The translations under genes were made by a program, and so were the position numbers. The notes below the pieces were generated by a model that worked only from the letters and a program-made list of their open reading frames with translations, ran no database searches and was not told the origin of the DNA. Source: Acidobacteriaceae bacterium (GTDB taxonomy: Bacteria; Acidobacteriota; Terriglobia; Terriglobales; Acidobacteriaceae). Taken from it: a stretch of 9,935 nucleotides of DNA. The stretch is taken from NCBI GenBank assembly GCA_003156235.1, contig PMGP01000200.1, positions 11,373 through 21,307 on the forward strand, read 5' to 3'. Every line of letters begins with the position of its first letter. Positions within the stretch are counted from its first letter, which is position 1. Of this stretch, positions 1-7,213 are shown piece by piece.

Positions 1-644
1 TCGCCGCCTTCTTTTTTGATCAGCTTGGCCAGCGCCACTCCCAGCGCGCGGCTGCTTTCGTAGCTCTGATCTCCCATGACGATGGGCACAACTTCAAAAT
101 TGCCCAGCACCTTTTGCAGCCATGGAAGTTGAACCTCAACCGCGTGCTCGCCTCCTGCCGATGTGGGATCGTGTCCCTGGCTGGATAGCTTCATGGTCGA
201 GCTCATCTTCACCAGTTTCTGCGCGAAGGCCTTATCCACCGGCACGTTTCCCAGCGGCGTGGCGTAAGCGTCGCCGTCATAGATTGAAGTGAAATCGAAG
301 GCCACATGGTGCGACGGCGCAATCACCACCACCCGCGTGTATTTGTGCCCCTTCAATTGGGCGTAGGTGTAAGCGGCCACGGGGCCGGAGTACTCGTATC
401 CGGCATGGGGCGCGACCACGGCAAGAATCGGATCGGTAATTTGCGGCACGGTGACCTTGGCCAGCAGATCGTCGATCATTGCGGAAAGCACTTTGGGGTC
501 GGCTGGATAAAAACTGCCTGCAACGGCTGCGTGTCTCACTTTTGGTTGATCTCCTGCGCTAACGTGTTTGATGGGCGTAAACACCAACAGAGCCAGCAGC
601 GGCGCCGCCAGCCAAAGACTGCTTGGATTCAGGTTGATATTCAT
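1..644 (-). CDS. amrB: AmmeMemoRadiSam system protein B (MEMO-like), N-terminal part, runs off the left edge
   Basis: The 214 visible residues match the MEMO family, which has the fold of class III extradiol dioxygenases and binds metal through conserved His residues. Visible motifs are APHAGYEYSG (78-87), PSHH (110-113) and EHAVEVQLPW (166-175), in the family's order; the C-terminal part lies outside the window. The ATG at 644 follows a strong ribosome site (AGAGGAGG complement, 653-660). Residues 9-30 form a hydrophobic segment ending in VSA, so a Sec signal peptide or membrane anchor is likely; the usual cytoplasmic MEMO proteins lack one. It begins 22 bases after the stop of the radical SAM gene, so the two are almost certainly cotranscribed. 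In this system the third partner, AmrA (AMMECR1), is often next or fused, and would lie beyond the left edge. Family assignment is firm; its biochemical role in bacteria is not settled. Confidence 0.93.
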   Translation of the reverse strand, partial: MNINLNPSSLWLAAPLLALLVFTPIKHVSAGDQPKVRHAAVAGSFYPADPKVLSAMIDDLLAKVTVPQITDPILAVVAPHAGYEYSGPVAAYTYAQLKGHKYTRVVVIAPSHHVAFDFTSIYDGDAYATPLGNVPVDKAFAQKLVKMSSTMKLSSQGHDPTSAGGEHAVEVQLPWLQKVLGNFEVVPIVMGDQSYESSRALGVALAKLIKKEGG

Positions 645-666
645 CTGCGAAGCCTCCTCTGCGTTT

Positions 667-1860
667 TCATGCGTGCCAGATGCCGGGAATCGGCTGTTGG
701 CAGAATGGGCAACTGTTCTTGTGGATCAGCACCTGGTCAGCCGTAAACCCCACGCGCTCCACCAGCATCTTGCGGCACTTGGGGCAATAAGTGTTCTGCG
801 CCGGATGTCCCGGCACATTGCCAATGTAAACGTAGTGCAGTCCCTCGGCGTCGGCAATCGCTTTGGCGCGTTCCAGAGTTGGCACCGGCGTAATGGGCAA
901 ATTCTTCAGCAGGTATTCGGGATGAAACTGCGTGAAATGCAGCGGCACATCCGCGCCTAGATTCGTCTTGATCCATTGCGCCAGTCCGCGAAATTCTTGA
1001 TCGCTGTCGTTCAGCGTAGGCAAAACCAGGTAGACGATCTCCGTCCACTTGCCCATCTTGCGCAGGGTGACCAGCGAATCCAGCACGGGCTTCAATTGGC
1101 CTGTAACCACATTGTGATAGTACGACTCGGTGAAGGATTTTAGATCGATTTTGACAGCGTCCATCTTTCCGTAGGCGGCCTTCAACGCCTCTTCCTGCAT
1201 ATAACCGTTGGAGACCACAATGCTGCGTATGCCGGCAGCGTGCCCAGCATCGGCAGCGTCCATGATGTATTCGGCAAAGACGACCGGCTCGCTGTAGGTG
1301 TAGGCAATCGTGGGGCAGCTGTACTGCTTGGCAATTTCAGCAACACGTTGCGGAGAAATATACTCGGCGGGAATCTGTTCGGGGCGCGATTGCGAGATGT
1401 TCCAGTTCTGGCAGAATTTGCAGTTGACGTTGCAGCCGGCAGTGGCTATCGAGAAGGCATTCGTGCCGGGCAGATAGTGAAAGAGCGGCTTCTTCTCGAC
1501 GGGATCAACGTGCGCCGCGCAGACCCGCGAATGCACCAGCGTGTAGTACGTGCCGCCGCGATTTTCGCGCACCCCGCAGTAACCGCGCTCCTTGTCTCCC
1601 ACGGCGCATTCGCGCGGACACAGCTTGCATTTGATCTTGCGATTCGGCAGCTTCTGATAGAACTTTGCTTCAACAATGAAACGCGCATCATCCTGCGTCT
1701 CGGAAGCCGCGCTGGATGAACTCGCGGCGGCAGGCTCCGCAACGGCGGCCATTCCCAGCGCCGCGCCCGACGCCAATGCGCACCTCATAAATGAGCGGCG
1801 ATCAAGCGAACAGCCAACAGTGCTATTCACGGCATCCTCGACATTCTGCTTACAGAACAT
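667..1860 (-). CDS. amrS: AmmeMemoRadiSam system radical SAM enzyme with Tat signal
   Basis: This 397-residue protein is an AmrS-type radical SAM enzyme. The [4Fe-4S]-binding CNVNCKFC (Cys 143, 147, 150) is the CX3CX2C signature. Before it lies a Cys-rich stretch typical of the family (Cys 78, 81, 85, 95), and the C-terminus carries two further CxxC pairs (CPKC and CPFC), probably a metal-binding ribbon. YTYSEP downstream is also typical. The N-terminus has a twin-arginine motif, RRSFMR (21-26), a hydrophobic Ala/Gly/Leu stretch and an Ala-rich cleavage region, so Tat export of a folded, cofactor-loaded enzyme is predicted. I chose the ATG at 1860 because AAGAGG sits 6 bases upstream; a TTG at 1893 would add 11 residues but has no such support. 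It lies between the DUF362 gene (42 bases upstream) and amrB (22 bases downstream). The substrate is unknown. Confidence 0.93.
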   Translation of the reverse strand: MFCKQNVEDAVNSTVGCSLDRRSFMRCALASGAALGMAAVAEPAAASSSSAASETQDDARFIVEAKFYQKLPNRKIKCKLCPRECAVGDKERGYCGVRENRGGTYYTLVHSRVCAAHVDPVEKKPLFHYLPGTNAFSIATAGCNVNCKFCQNWNISQSRPEQIPAEYISPQRVAEIAKQYSCPTIAYTYSEPVVFAEYIMDAADAGHAAGIRSIVVSNGYMQEEALKAAYGKMDAVKIDLKSFTESYYHNVVTGQLKPVLDSLVTLRKMGKWTEIVYLVLPTLNDSDQEFRGLAQWIKTNLGADVPLHFTQFHPEYLLKNLPITPVPTLERAKAIADAEGLHYVYIGNVPGHPAQNTYCPKCRKMLVERVGFTADQVLIHKNSCPFCQQPIPGIWHA

Positions 1861-1866
1861 ATTAAG

Positions 1867-1872
1867 CCTCTT
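1867..1872 (-). promoter_or_regulatory. Ribosome binding site that sets the amrS start
   Basis: On the minus strand the sequence reads AAGAGG, six bases before the ATG at 1860. This favours that ATG over the in-frame TTG at 1893, which would place the twin-arginine motif 32 residues into the protein instead of 21. Confidence 0.6.
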
Positions 1873-1902
1873 CGCAGCAATCGTGGTTCTCAACTCTACC
1901 GC

Positions 1903-2928
1903 CTACACTTCAACGAGAGAAATCTTTTTAGCGTCATTCGTCCCCAGCCGGTGTTCGGCATCGGCCGCGGTCGCAATGTAACTCGGCTCGCGCTCCTCAG
2001 CCTTCAGCGTCTTCAATCCTTTTTCGGCGCGTTTGCGCTCGATCATCTGCCAGCCCATGTGGTCGAGCGCGACCGGATCGGTGGAGACAAGCAGAGTGTT
2101 TGCGTTCCAACTGTGCTCCGGCTTGAATCCCGGCCCGCCTTCGTACATCGCTGTGGTCGCGTCGCAGATCGTCAATCGCATTTTGCTGCGAATCTCCGGC
2201 AGCATATTCAGGTCGGCGACGTAGGGATTGCAGCCGTTGGGATGGTACTTGTTGGGATTATGAATCACGCCGTACATGTTCTTGAGGGCGATGGTGACGC
2301 CCGCGCCGTCGTGATCTTTCAGCACGGGAACATTGATGAGCACGTTGGAGTTCCGGGTGAGTATTTTCGACAAGCAACTGCCAATGCTTCCCCACGCAGA
2401 CAGCTCCTCTTCGTAGCCGACACGGTCTGTGCCGTAGCATTGCACGCGGTCTCCGCCTATTGCGAGATGAAATCCGGCGCGCTCCAACTCGTCGCTCGTG
2501 CGATCCCAAACCACAATGTCCCCGGCCTTGACCCCGGCCTCTTGCAGCCGTTCGCAGATGGCCTCGACGAGATGAACATTTGTTGAGATTCCGCGGCCTC
2601 CCAGCGTATTCACCTTCAGGCTGACCGTCTCGCCGGGACGAACCAGTTTTCTCCATGCATCAACGGGATGGTCGCGGTCGTAGAGAGCCTGCATAGCGCG
2701 ATCTACGAGTGCCAGCATCCGCTGTGAATCCACCGTGGAACCTGTGCCGCGCAGCAGTTCGTCGTGCGCGACAACCACTCTGGATTTCGCGTCCGCTGCA
2801 AGAGGTTCCGGGGCCACTGGTTTCGCGGATGCCGGCTGTTCCATCGCCCCGCCCACGCACAAGAATGCAGCTCCGCTGATAGATTGCTTGAGGAAATCTC
2901 TGCGGCTATTGCTGTGCGATGTACTCAT
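1903..2928 (-). CDS. DUF362 domain-containing protein with Tat signal
   Basis: This 341-residue protein begins with a Tat signal: RRDFLK at 9-14, then a hydrophobic segment to about residue 28 and an Ala-containing cleavage region near 33-35. The mature part has DUF362 hallmarks: VSLKVNTLGG followed by a helix on choosing a locus or substrate, INVPVLKDHDGAGVTIALKN, CDATTAMYEGGPG, and STDPVALDHMGWQMIE near the C-terminus. Many DUF362 proteins carry ferredoxin-like Cys clusters; none is seen here, as the Cys residues are isolated. The ATG at 2928 follows GGAGA with a suitable gap. It is the first gene of the minus-strand operon leading into amrS and amrB, which suggests it works with that system outside the cytoplasm. 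The biochemical role of DUF362 is not known to me, so no function is assigned. Confidence 0.88.
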   Translation of the reverse strand: MSTSHSNSRRDFLKQSISGAAFLCVGGAMEQPASAKPVAPEPLAADAKSRVVVAHDELLRGTGSTVDSQRMLALVDRAMQALYDRDHPVDAWRKLVRPGETVSLKVNTLGGRGISTNVHLVEAICERLQEAGVKAGDIVVWDRTSDELERAGFHLAIGGDRVQCYGTDRVGYEEELSAWGSIGSCLSKILTRNSNVLINVPVLKDHDGAGVTIALKNMYGVIHNPNKYHPNGCNPYVADLNMLPEIRSKMRLTICDATTAMYEGGPGFKPEHSWNANTLLVSTDPVALDHMGWQMIERKRAEKGLKTLKAEEREPSYIATAADAEHRLGTNDAKKISLVEV

Positions 2929-3073
2929 GCGCGTTCTCCGCTGAATCCGCGCGGCGCCTCAGGAATCAGCCCACGGAAAAAACAACTCGGGCGGCTGCCG
3001 GCAGGCGTTCAAATCTGGGCGTTCTCCTGCGATAAACGGGCAGACGCGGGCTCCATTGCCTCAGTTTACGCCT

Positions 3074-3091
3074 ATTCCCGGCACCGGGAAT
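3074..3091. promoter_or_regulatory. 18-bp palindrome, candidate operator
   Basis: ATTCCCGG and CCGGGAAT form perfect 8-bp arms around a 2-base centre. It lies in the AT-rich part of the divergent intergenic region, about 145 bases upstream of the DUF362 start and 220 bases upstream of the MFS start. A dimeric regulator site controlling one or both genes is the simplest reading. There is no T-run after it on either strand, so it is unlikely to be a terminator. Confidence 0.4.
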
Positions 3092-3297
3092 CATGCAATC
3101 AAAAGTGGGAAAATTCACAGAAAACCCTTGCATTTCTCCTACTTCAGCTCAATAGAATGAGTGTATTCTTCCGATGCGGTGATTGTAGACTGAAATTGTG
3201 CACTGCTCCTCTGCCGGATGGCGGAGGCTTGCCCGGAGAATTCTTTTCTCTTCGGCCAACCTCTATCGCGCTGTCCAGCGGGAGCATAAACTGCGCA

Positions 3298-3303
3298 AGA
3301 GGA
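3298..3303 (+). promoter_or_regulatory. Ribosome binding site favouring the GTG start of the MFS gene
   Basis: AGAGGA lies 8 bases before GTG at 3312 and 14 bases before the in-frame ATG at 3318. The spacing favours GTG, although the two choices differ by only two residues. Confidence 0.5.
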
Positions 3304-3311
3304 CATTTCCC

Positions 3312-5117
3312 GTGACAATGACAGCTCAAAGCGCCCCGAACCTGCCTGCCAATCTTTCCGCCAAGCGCGGCTACAATCTTTTTCTTCTCTTGGTCGCCGG
3401 GCTGGGCGGCCTGCTCTTCGGTATGGACATCGGCCTTGTCGGCGGCGCGTTGCCCTATCTGGCGGCCACCTTCCAGGGAACCACTGCGGAACTTTCCGTC
3501 ATTGTTGCGGCCATGATGCTGGGCGGCGTCTTCTCCACACTCTTTGCCGGAATGTTGGCCGACTGGATGGGCCGCAAGCCGCTTATGAACCTTTGCGGCA
3601 TCGCTTTTGTCATCGCCATTCCCATGATCGCCCTCTCGCACGGCTATGCGCTGCTGTTTTTCGGCCGCCTGTTGGAAGGCATCAGCGGCGGATTGATCGG
3701 CGTTGTGGTGCCGTTGTATCTGGCCGAGTGCCTGGCGGCTTCCGAGCGCGGCAAGGGTACGGCTGTTTTTCAATGGCTGCCCGTCTCGTCGATGGTCTTC
3801 GCGGCTCTGATCGGCATCTACTTCAGTTATCGCGTGATGGCGGTGGCCAATACCGGCGACGCCGCGGCGCTTTTTGCCTACAAGGATCACGCATGGCGCA
3901 ACCTTTTCTGGGTTGCTCTGCCTCCCGGCATTTTGTTTCTGCTCGGCAGCCTGCTGGTCTCCGAATCGCCGCGCTGGCTCTTCGAACGCGGCAAAAAGGA
4001 ACAGGCCTTCGCCGCCCTCTTGCGCTCCCGCTCAGAGCAGCAAGCCGCCGTCGAATTGCGCGAGATGGAAGAGGCGGCGCGCAACGCCTCCACCGTCAGC
4101 GCCACCGGCAAGCAGGTGAAAGAGTCGCTCTTGCGCCGCAAGTACGTGGTGCCGTTCGTTCTCGCCTGCCTCGTCCTTTTCTGCACCCAGACCACCGGCA
4201 TCAACTCCATCATCGCGTATAACGGCCCCATCCTGCTGCAAAGCGGACTCTCCGATCTGCATGCGCACTGGGGACTGGTCATCTTCATGTCCATGAACTT
4301 CCTGCTCACCATGGCGGGCATGTTCCTGGTGGATCGCAAAGGGCGCAAGTTCCTGCTCACTCTCGGCACCAGCGGCATCATCGTTTCGCTGCTGGGCGTG
4401 GGCATTCTGTTTCTGCGCACCGAGAAGGTCAGCCAGGATACACGCGACGCCGTGCAGGCGCTGGTCACTCCCAATCAAGAATTGACGCTGCGCTTCACTC
4501 CGGCCGAAGCCAGCCGGTTGCTTGCCGCGCAGGCCAATTCCACAGGCCAGATCGATAGGAACCGCGCATCGCTGGCTATCATCTATTCCTACGGCGACTT
4601 CACCGCCGCCACCAGCTTTGTGCGCTCCGACGATCCCGCCGCACGCCCCATCGAAATCACCCGCGCCAGTTGCGTGCCACCCAACAAGGTTCTGGCTCTC
4701 TTCAAAAATCCTCTCGGCAACCTCGAAGCCGCGCAATCCGCGCCGTTGAAGATCGACAAAGCCATCGTCGGCCAGGTGCCCAGCGAGAGTCACGGCTGGC
4801 TCGTTGCCCTGGGCCTCTTCCTGTTCATGGGTTTCTTCGCCGTGGGCCCGGGCGTTTGCGTGTGGCTCGCCCTCTCCGAGCTGATGCCCACCCGCATCCG
4901 CTCCAACGGCATGAGCATCGCGCTGGTCCTCAATCTGTTGGCCTCCACCACGCTCGCCGGAATCTTTCTGCCCTTCGTCAGCAAGCACGGCTACTCGTCC
5001 ATCTTCTTCCTCTTCGCCGGCTTTACTGTGGTCTACTTCATCGTCGCGGCCTTCTTCCTGCCGGAAACCAAAGGCAAGACGCTCGAAGAGATCGAAGCGC
5101 ACTTTGAAGGGAAGTAA
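3312..5117 (+). CDS. Sugar-porter family MFS transporter with a large TM9-TM10 insertion
   Basis: This 601-residue inner-membrane protein is a sugar-porter type MFS carrier, probably a proton symporter for a hexose or pentose. Family motifs in order are GLLFGMDIGLVGGALPYL in TM1, DWMGRK in the TM2-TM3 loop, ESPRWLFERG after TM6, QTTGINSIIAYNGP in TM7, DRKGRK in the TM8-TM9 loop, and PETKGKTLEEIE after TM12. The usual family length is about 450-500 residues. The excess is mainly at residues 369-493, a hydrophilic stretch between TM9 and TM10, which topology places on the periplasmic side. The segment after TM5 is also slightly long. The start is GTG 3312 (or ATG 3318); the longer open frame back to 3198 would put basic, non-conserved sequence ahead of TM1. 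It stands alone, divergent from the DUF362 operon. The substrate cannot be read from sequence. Confidence 0.9.
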   Translation: MTMTAQSAPNLPANLSAKRGYNLFLLLVAGLGGLLFGMDIGLVGGALPYLAATFQGTTAELSVIVAAMMLGGVFSTLFAGMLADWMGRKPLMNLCGIAFVIAIPMIALSHGYALLFFGRLLEGISGGLIGVVVPLYLAECLAASERGKGTAVFQWLPVSSMVFAALIGIYFSYRVMAVANTGDAAALFAYKDHAWRNLFWVALPPGILFLLGSLLVSESPRWLFERGKKEQAFAALLRSRSEQQAAVELREMEEAARNASTVSATGKQVKESLLRRKYVVPFVLACLVLFCTQTTGINSIIAYNGPILLQSGLSDLHAHWGLVIFMSMNFLLTMAGMFLVDRKGRKFLLTLGTSGIIVSLLGVGILFLRTEKVSQDTRDAVQALVTPNQELTLRFTPAEASRLLAAQANSTGQIDRNRASLAIIYSYGDFTAATSFVRSDDPAARPIEITRASCVPPNKVLALFKNPLGNLEAAQSAPLKIDKAIVGQVPSESHGWLVALGLFLFMGFFAVGPGVCVWLALSELMPTRIRSNGMSIALVLNLLASTTLAGIFLPFVSKHGYSSIFFLFAGFTVVYFIVAAFFLPETKGKTLEEIEAHFEGK

Positions 5118-5399
5118 CCAGCTTCGCGGGTTCTCTATTTGCCGGTCTTTATGAGGGGGCGGCATTGATGTATTGACAATAAGTATCCTCCGGCAGAGCC
5201 ATAGGCTTTTGTAGAAGCGCTCCATGCCGGCAGCGGCCCGTCGCCCGCGCCGTAGGCGCAATGGTTGTTAGCCCCGCGCTTCAGCGTGGGGTTAGCGATA
5301 CCAATAATTCCTCCGGAGTCCCGGAGGGACGGCGCATTCTTTGTACGGAACGGCATTGATGTATTGACATTTGCATGTACACGTGACACACTGATTCCT
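5118..5399. repeat. REP-like hairpin cluster between 19-bp direct repeats
   Basis: No gene is seen in these 282 bases. A perfect 19-bp direct repeat (CGGCATTGATGTATTGACA) occurs at 5160-5178 and 5351-5369. Between the copies lie three hairpins: GCGCC-GTA-GGCGC (5247-5259); a long stem at 5267-5296 with CCCCGCGCT against AGCGTGGGG at its core, about 14 pairs counting three G-U; and CCTCCGG-AGTC-CCGGAGG (5310-5327). Serial short GC-rich hairpins are typical of REP-type dispersed elements. The second direct repeat ends 30 bases before the BrnA-like gene and contains TTGACA, a consensus -35 hexamer (5364-5369), though no good -10 follows. Whether this is a mobile unit or a duplicated regulatory site cannot be decided from one copy. 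Confidence 0.55.
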
Positions 5400-5687
5400 A
5401 TGAAGAAGCTCGCAGCCGCGCAGAAGCGGGAGATCGCCGCCATCGCCGCCAAGACCGACGCTACGATTGACTTCAGCGAAATGCCCGAGGTTGTTGACTG
5501 GACAGGTGCTGAGGTCGGTCGATTCTACCGGCCCATCAAGCGACCTGTGACCATGCGCTTGGACGACGATGTGATCGAGTGGCTGAAGAGCTACGGGCGT
5601 GGCTACCAGACCAAGGCTAATCTGCTGCTGCGCCACGCCATGGAAGCCAACCGGCTCATTCGGGCAAAAGGCCGGGGCGCCGCATAA
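5400..5687 (+). CDS. BrnA-type antitoxin (ribbon-helix-helix), apparently solitary
   Basis: This 95-residue protein resembles BrnA, the DNA-binding antitoxin of BrnT/BrnA type II modules. The C-terminal half has the typical pattern: a strand KRPVTMRLDDDV (47-58), a helix with EWLKSYG (60-66), then GYQTKANLLLRHAM (68-81). BrnA normally follows its toxin brnT in one operon. Here the 282 bases upstream are noncoding, and the next gene downstream is a sugar kinase, so no toxin partner is visible. The ATG at 5400 is the only reasonable start, but there is no clear ribosome site, so translation may be weak or leaderless. As a ribbon-helix-helix protein it may regulate its own promoter or a distant toxin. 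Family call is good; a working toxin-antitoxin role is uncertain. Confidence 0.8.
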   Translation: MKKLAAAQKREIAAIAAKTDATIDFSEMPEVVDWTGAEVGRFYRPIKRPVTMRLDDDVIEWLKSYGRGYQTKANLLLRHAMEANRLIRAKGRGAA

Positions 5688-5785
5688 CTCAGCATTTATG
5701 GGCAGGTTCGCCGGTCGCCTTGCGCGCGCATCCTCCGGCTGAGTATCGTTGTATAGCAGCCTGTGCAATTACCGAAAAGAGATTC

Positions 5786-7213
5786 ATGGAAGTTCTGAAA
5801 CGGCTTTTCGAGAAGCATTACCGGTTGCCCGCCGAAGTGGTGCAGCCGCTTCAGGGCCAGCTCGGCTCCTCCGGCCGCGCCATCATCCGCCTCACCGCGG
5901 GGAAGTTCAGCGCCATCGGCGTTCTCTATTCCGTGCGCGAAGAGAATGTCGCTTTCCTTGAGTTTTCCCGGCATTTTCGCCGCCGCGGCTTGCCCGTACC
6001 GGAAATTTATGCGGAGGATTTGAGCCACGGCGCCTACCTGGAAGAAGACCTGGGCGACACCACGCTCTTCGATTTTCTCATTGCAAATCGCGCCGGCGCG
6101 GCCATCGCTCCGCCGGTCATTGAAGCCTATCGCAAGGTGGTCGCCGAGTTGCCGCGTTTTCAGGTCGAGGCCGGCCGCGATCTGAATTACAAGGTCTGTT
6201 ATCCGCGGCCCAGCTTCGACCGTCAATCTATCTCCTGGGATCTGAACTATTTCAAGTATTATTTTCTGCGCCTGGCCGGCATCCCTTTCAACGAGCAGGC
6301 GCTGGAGCATGATTTCAGCCGCCTGACGAAGTTTCTGCTGTGCGCCAAGTCCGATTATTTTCTATATCGCGACTTTCAATCGCGTAATGTCATGCTGCAT
6401 GACGGCAAGCCCTATTTTCTGGACTACCAGGGCGGACGCAAAGGCGCGCTGCAATACGACATCGCATCCCTGCTCTACGATGGCAAGGCCGATCTGCCGC
6501 CCGAGCTGCGTCAGGAATTGCTCGACCACTATCTCGATTGCCTCGCCAGCTACATCGACCTAGACCGCGACGCATTCATGGAGCATTATTACGCCTACGT
6601 TTACGTGCGCATCTTGCAGGCCATGGGCACGTATGGCTTCCGCGGCTTCTATGAGCGCAAGGCGCATTTTCTGCAGAGCGTGCCCTACGCGCTGAAGAAC
6701 CTGCGCTGGCTCGCTCATAACGTCAAGCTGCCCATCGCCCTGCCCGCGCTGATGGAAGCGCTGCAAGGCATGTTGGCTTCGGAGAAGCTGCAAAGCCTGG
6801 CTTCGTCGGCAGAAATTTTGAAGGTGAGCATTTTTAGTTTTTCATTCCACAGCGAAATTCCCGCCGATGAGTCCGGCAACGGCGGCGGATATATTTTCGA
6901 TGCCCGCAGCCTTCCCAATCCGGGGCGCGAAGAAAAGTTCCGCCAGTTGACCGGCAAGGACTCGGCCGTAATCGACTATCTCAATCAGCAGCCCAGCGTG
7001 CATCAGTATCTGGCCAACGTGCAATCGCTGGTGGATTCCAGCGTAAGCAGTTATCGGCGCCGCGGCTTCAAAAACCTCATGGTCTCGTTCGGCTGCACCG
7101 GCGGCCAGCATCGCTCCGTCTATCTTGCCGAGCAGTTGGCAAAGCATCTGCGCGCCGACACAGGAGTGGAAGTCGCCGTCCGGCATCTCGAACAGGAGAA
7201 GATGGGCCGATGA
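5786..7213 (+). CDS. AmgK-like sugar kinase fused to a RapZ C-terminal domain
   Basis: This 475-residue protein has two domains. Residues 1 to about 335 form an aminoglycoside-phosphotransferase/AmgK-like kinase: EEDLGDTTLFDFL is the hinge-type motif, YRDFQSRN (194-201) the catalytic loop with Asp196 and Asn201, and LDYQGG with Asp213 the metal site. Residues 346-475 match the C-terminal domain of RapZ: FSFSFH, YIFDARSLPNPGREE, LTGKD, and the hallmark GCTGGQHRSV (436-445). E. coli RapZ uses this domain to bind glucosamine-6-phosphate; the RapZ N-terminal P-loop ATPase domain is absent here. AmgK phosphorylates C1 of N-acetylmuramate, the step before MurU, and the next gene overlaps by four bases (ATGA) and is MurU-like. 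I infer an amino-sugar 1-kinase with a built-in sugar-phosphate sensor. A TTG at 5720 would add 22 unconserved residues; ATG 5786, after AAAAGAGA, is preferred. Substrate is inferred. Confidence 0.88.
   Translation: MEVLKRLFEKHYRLPAEVVQPLQGQLGSSGRAIIRLTAGKFSAIGVLYSVREENVAFLEFSRHFRRRGLPVPEIYAEDLSHGAYLEEDLGDTTLFDFLIANRAGAAIAPPVIEAYRKVVAELPRFQVEAGRDLNYKVCYPRPSFDRQSISWDLNYFKYYFLRLAGIPFNEQALEHDFSRLTKFLLCAKSDYFLYRDFQSRNVMLHDGKPYFLDYQGGRKGALQYDIASLLYDGKADLPPELRQELLDHYLDCLASYIDLDRDAFMEHYYAYVYVRILQAMGTYGFRGFYERKAHFLQSVPYALKNLRWLAHNVKLPIALPALMEALQGMLASEKLQSLASSAEILKVSIFSFSFHSEIPADESGNGGGYIFDARSLPNPGREEKFRQLTGKDSAVIDYLNQQPSVHQYLANVQSLVDSSVSSYRRRGFKNLMVSFGCTGGQHRSVYLAEQLAKHLRADTGVEVAVRHLEQEKMGR

Larger units (their letters stand above)
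2929..3311. promoter_or_regulatory. Divergent intergenic region between the DUF362 operon and the MFS gene
   Basis: These 383 bases separate two divergently read genes and should hold both promoters and the transporter leader. The clearest element is a palindrome at 3074-3091 (listed separately). A possible plus-strand promoter is TTGCAT at 3128-3133 with TAGAAT at 3153-3158; its 19-base spacer is longer than ideal, so it is weak evidence. The segment around 3085-3170 is clearly more AT-rich than the flanking coding DNA, as expected for a promoter. Open frames crossing the region on either strand have no good start and no recognisable protein, so I take it as noncoding. Confidence 0.55.

Noticed and set aside
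1951..2586. Plus-strand open frame of 211 codons opposite the DUF362 gene
   Set aside because: The minus strand encodes a full-length protein with a Tat signal and DUF362 motifs; the plus-strand product has none.
3198..3311. N-terminal extension of the MFS transporter
   Set aside because: The extra 38 residues are basic and non-conserved, and AGAGGA is placed correctly for the GTG at 3312.
3144..3890. Minus-strand open frame of 248 codons opposite the start of the MFS gene
   Set aside because: It has shadow composition (Gly/Gln/His/Arg/Asp-rich), overlaps the conserved TM1-TM6 region of the transporter and shows no recognisable motif.
4032..5261. Long minus-strand open frame (409 codons) opposite the MFS gene
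   Set aside because: Its product is rich in Gly, Glu, Gln, Arg and His with no family pattern, while the opposite strand has all sugar-porter motifs. It is a shadow of GC-rich coding DNA.
5160..5369. CRISPR array
   Set aside because: There are only two repeat copies, 191 bases apart, with hairpins between them; no regular spacers and no cas genes.
5160..5369. Complete insertion sequence
   Set aside because: There is no transposase reading frame and no terminal inverted repeats next to the direct repeats.
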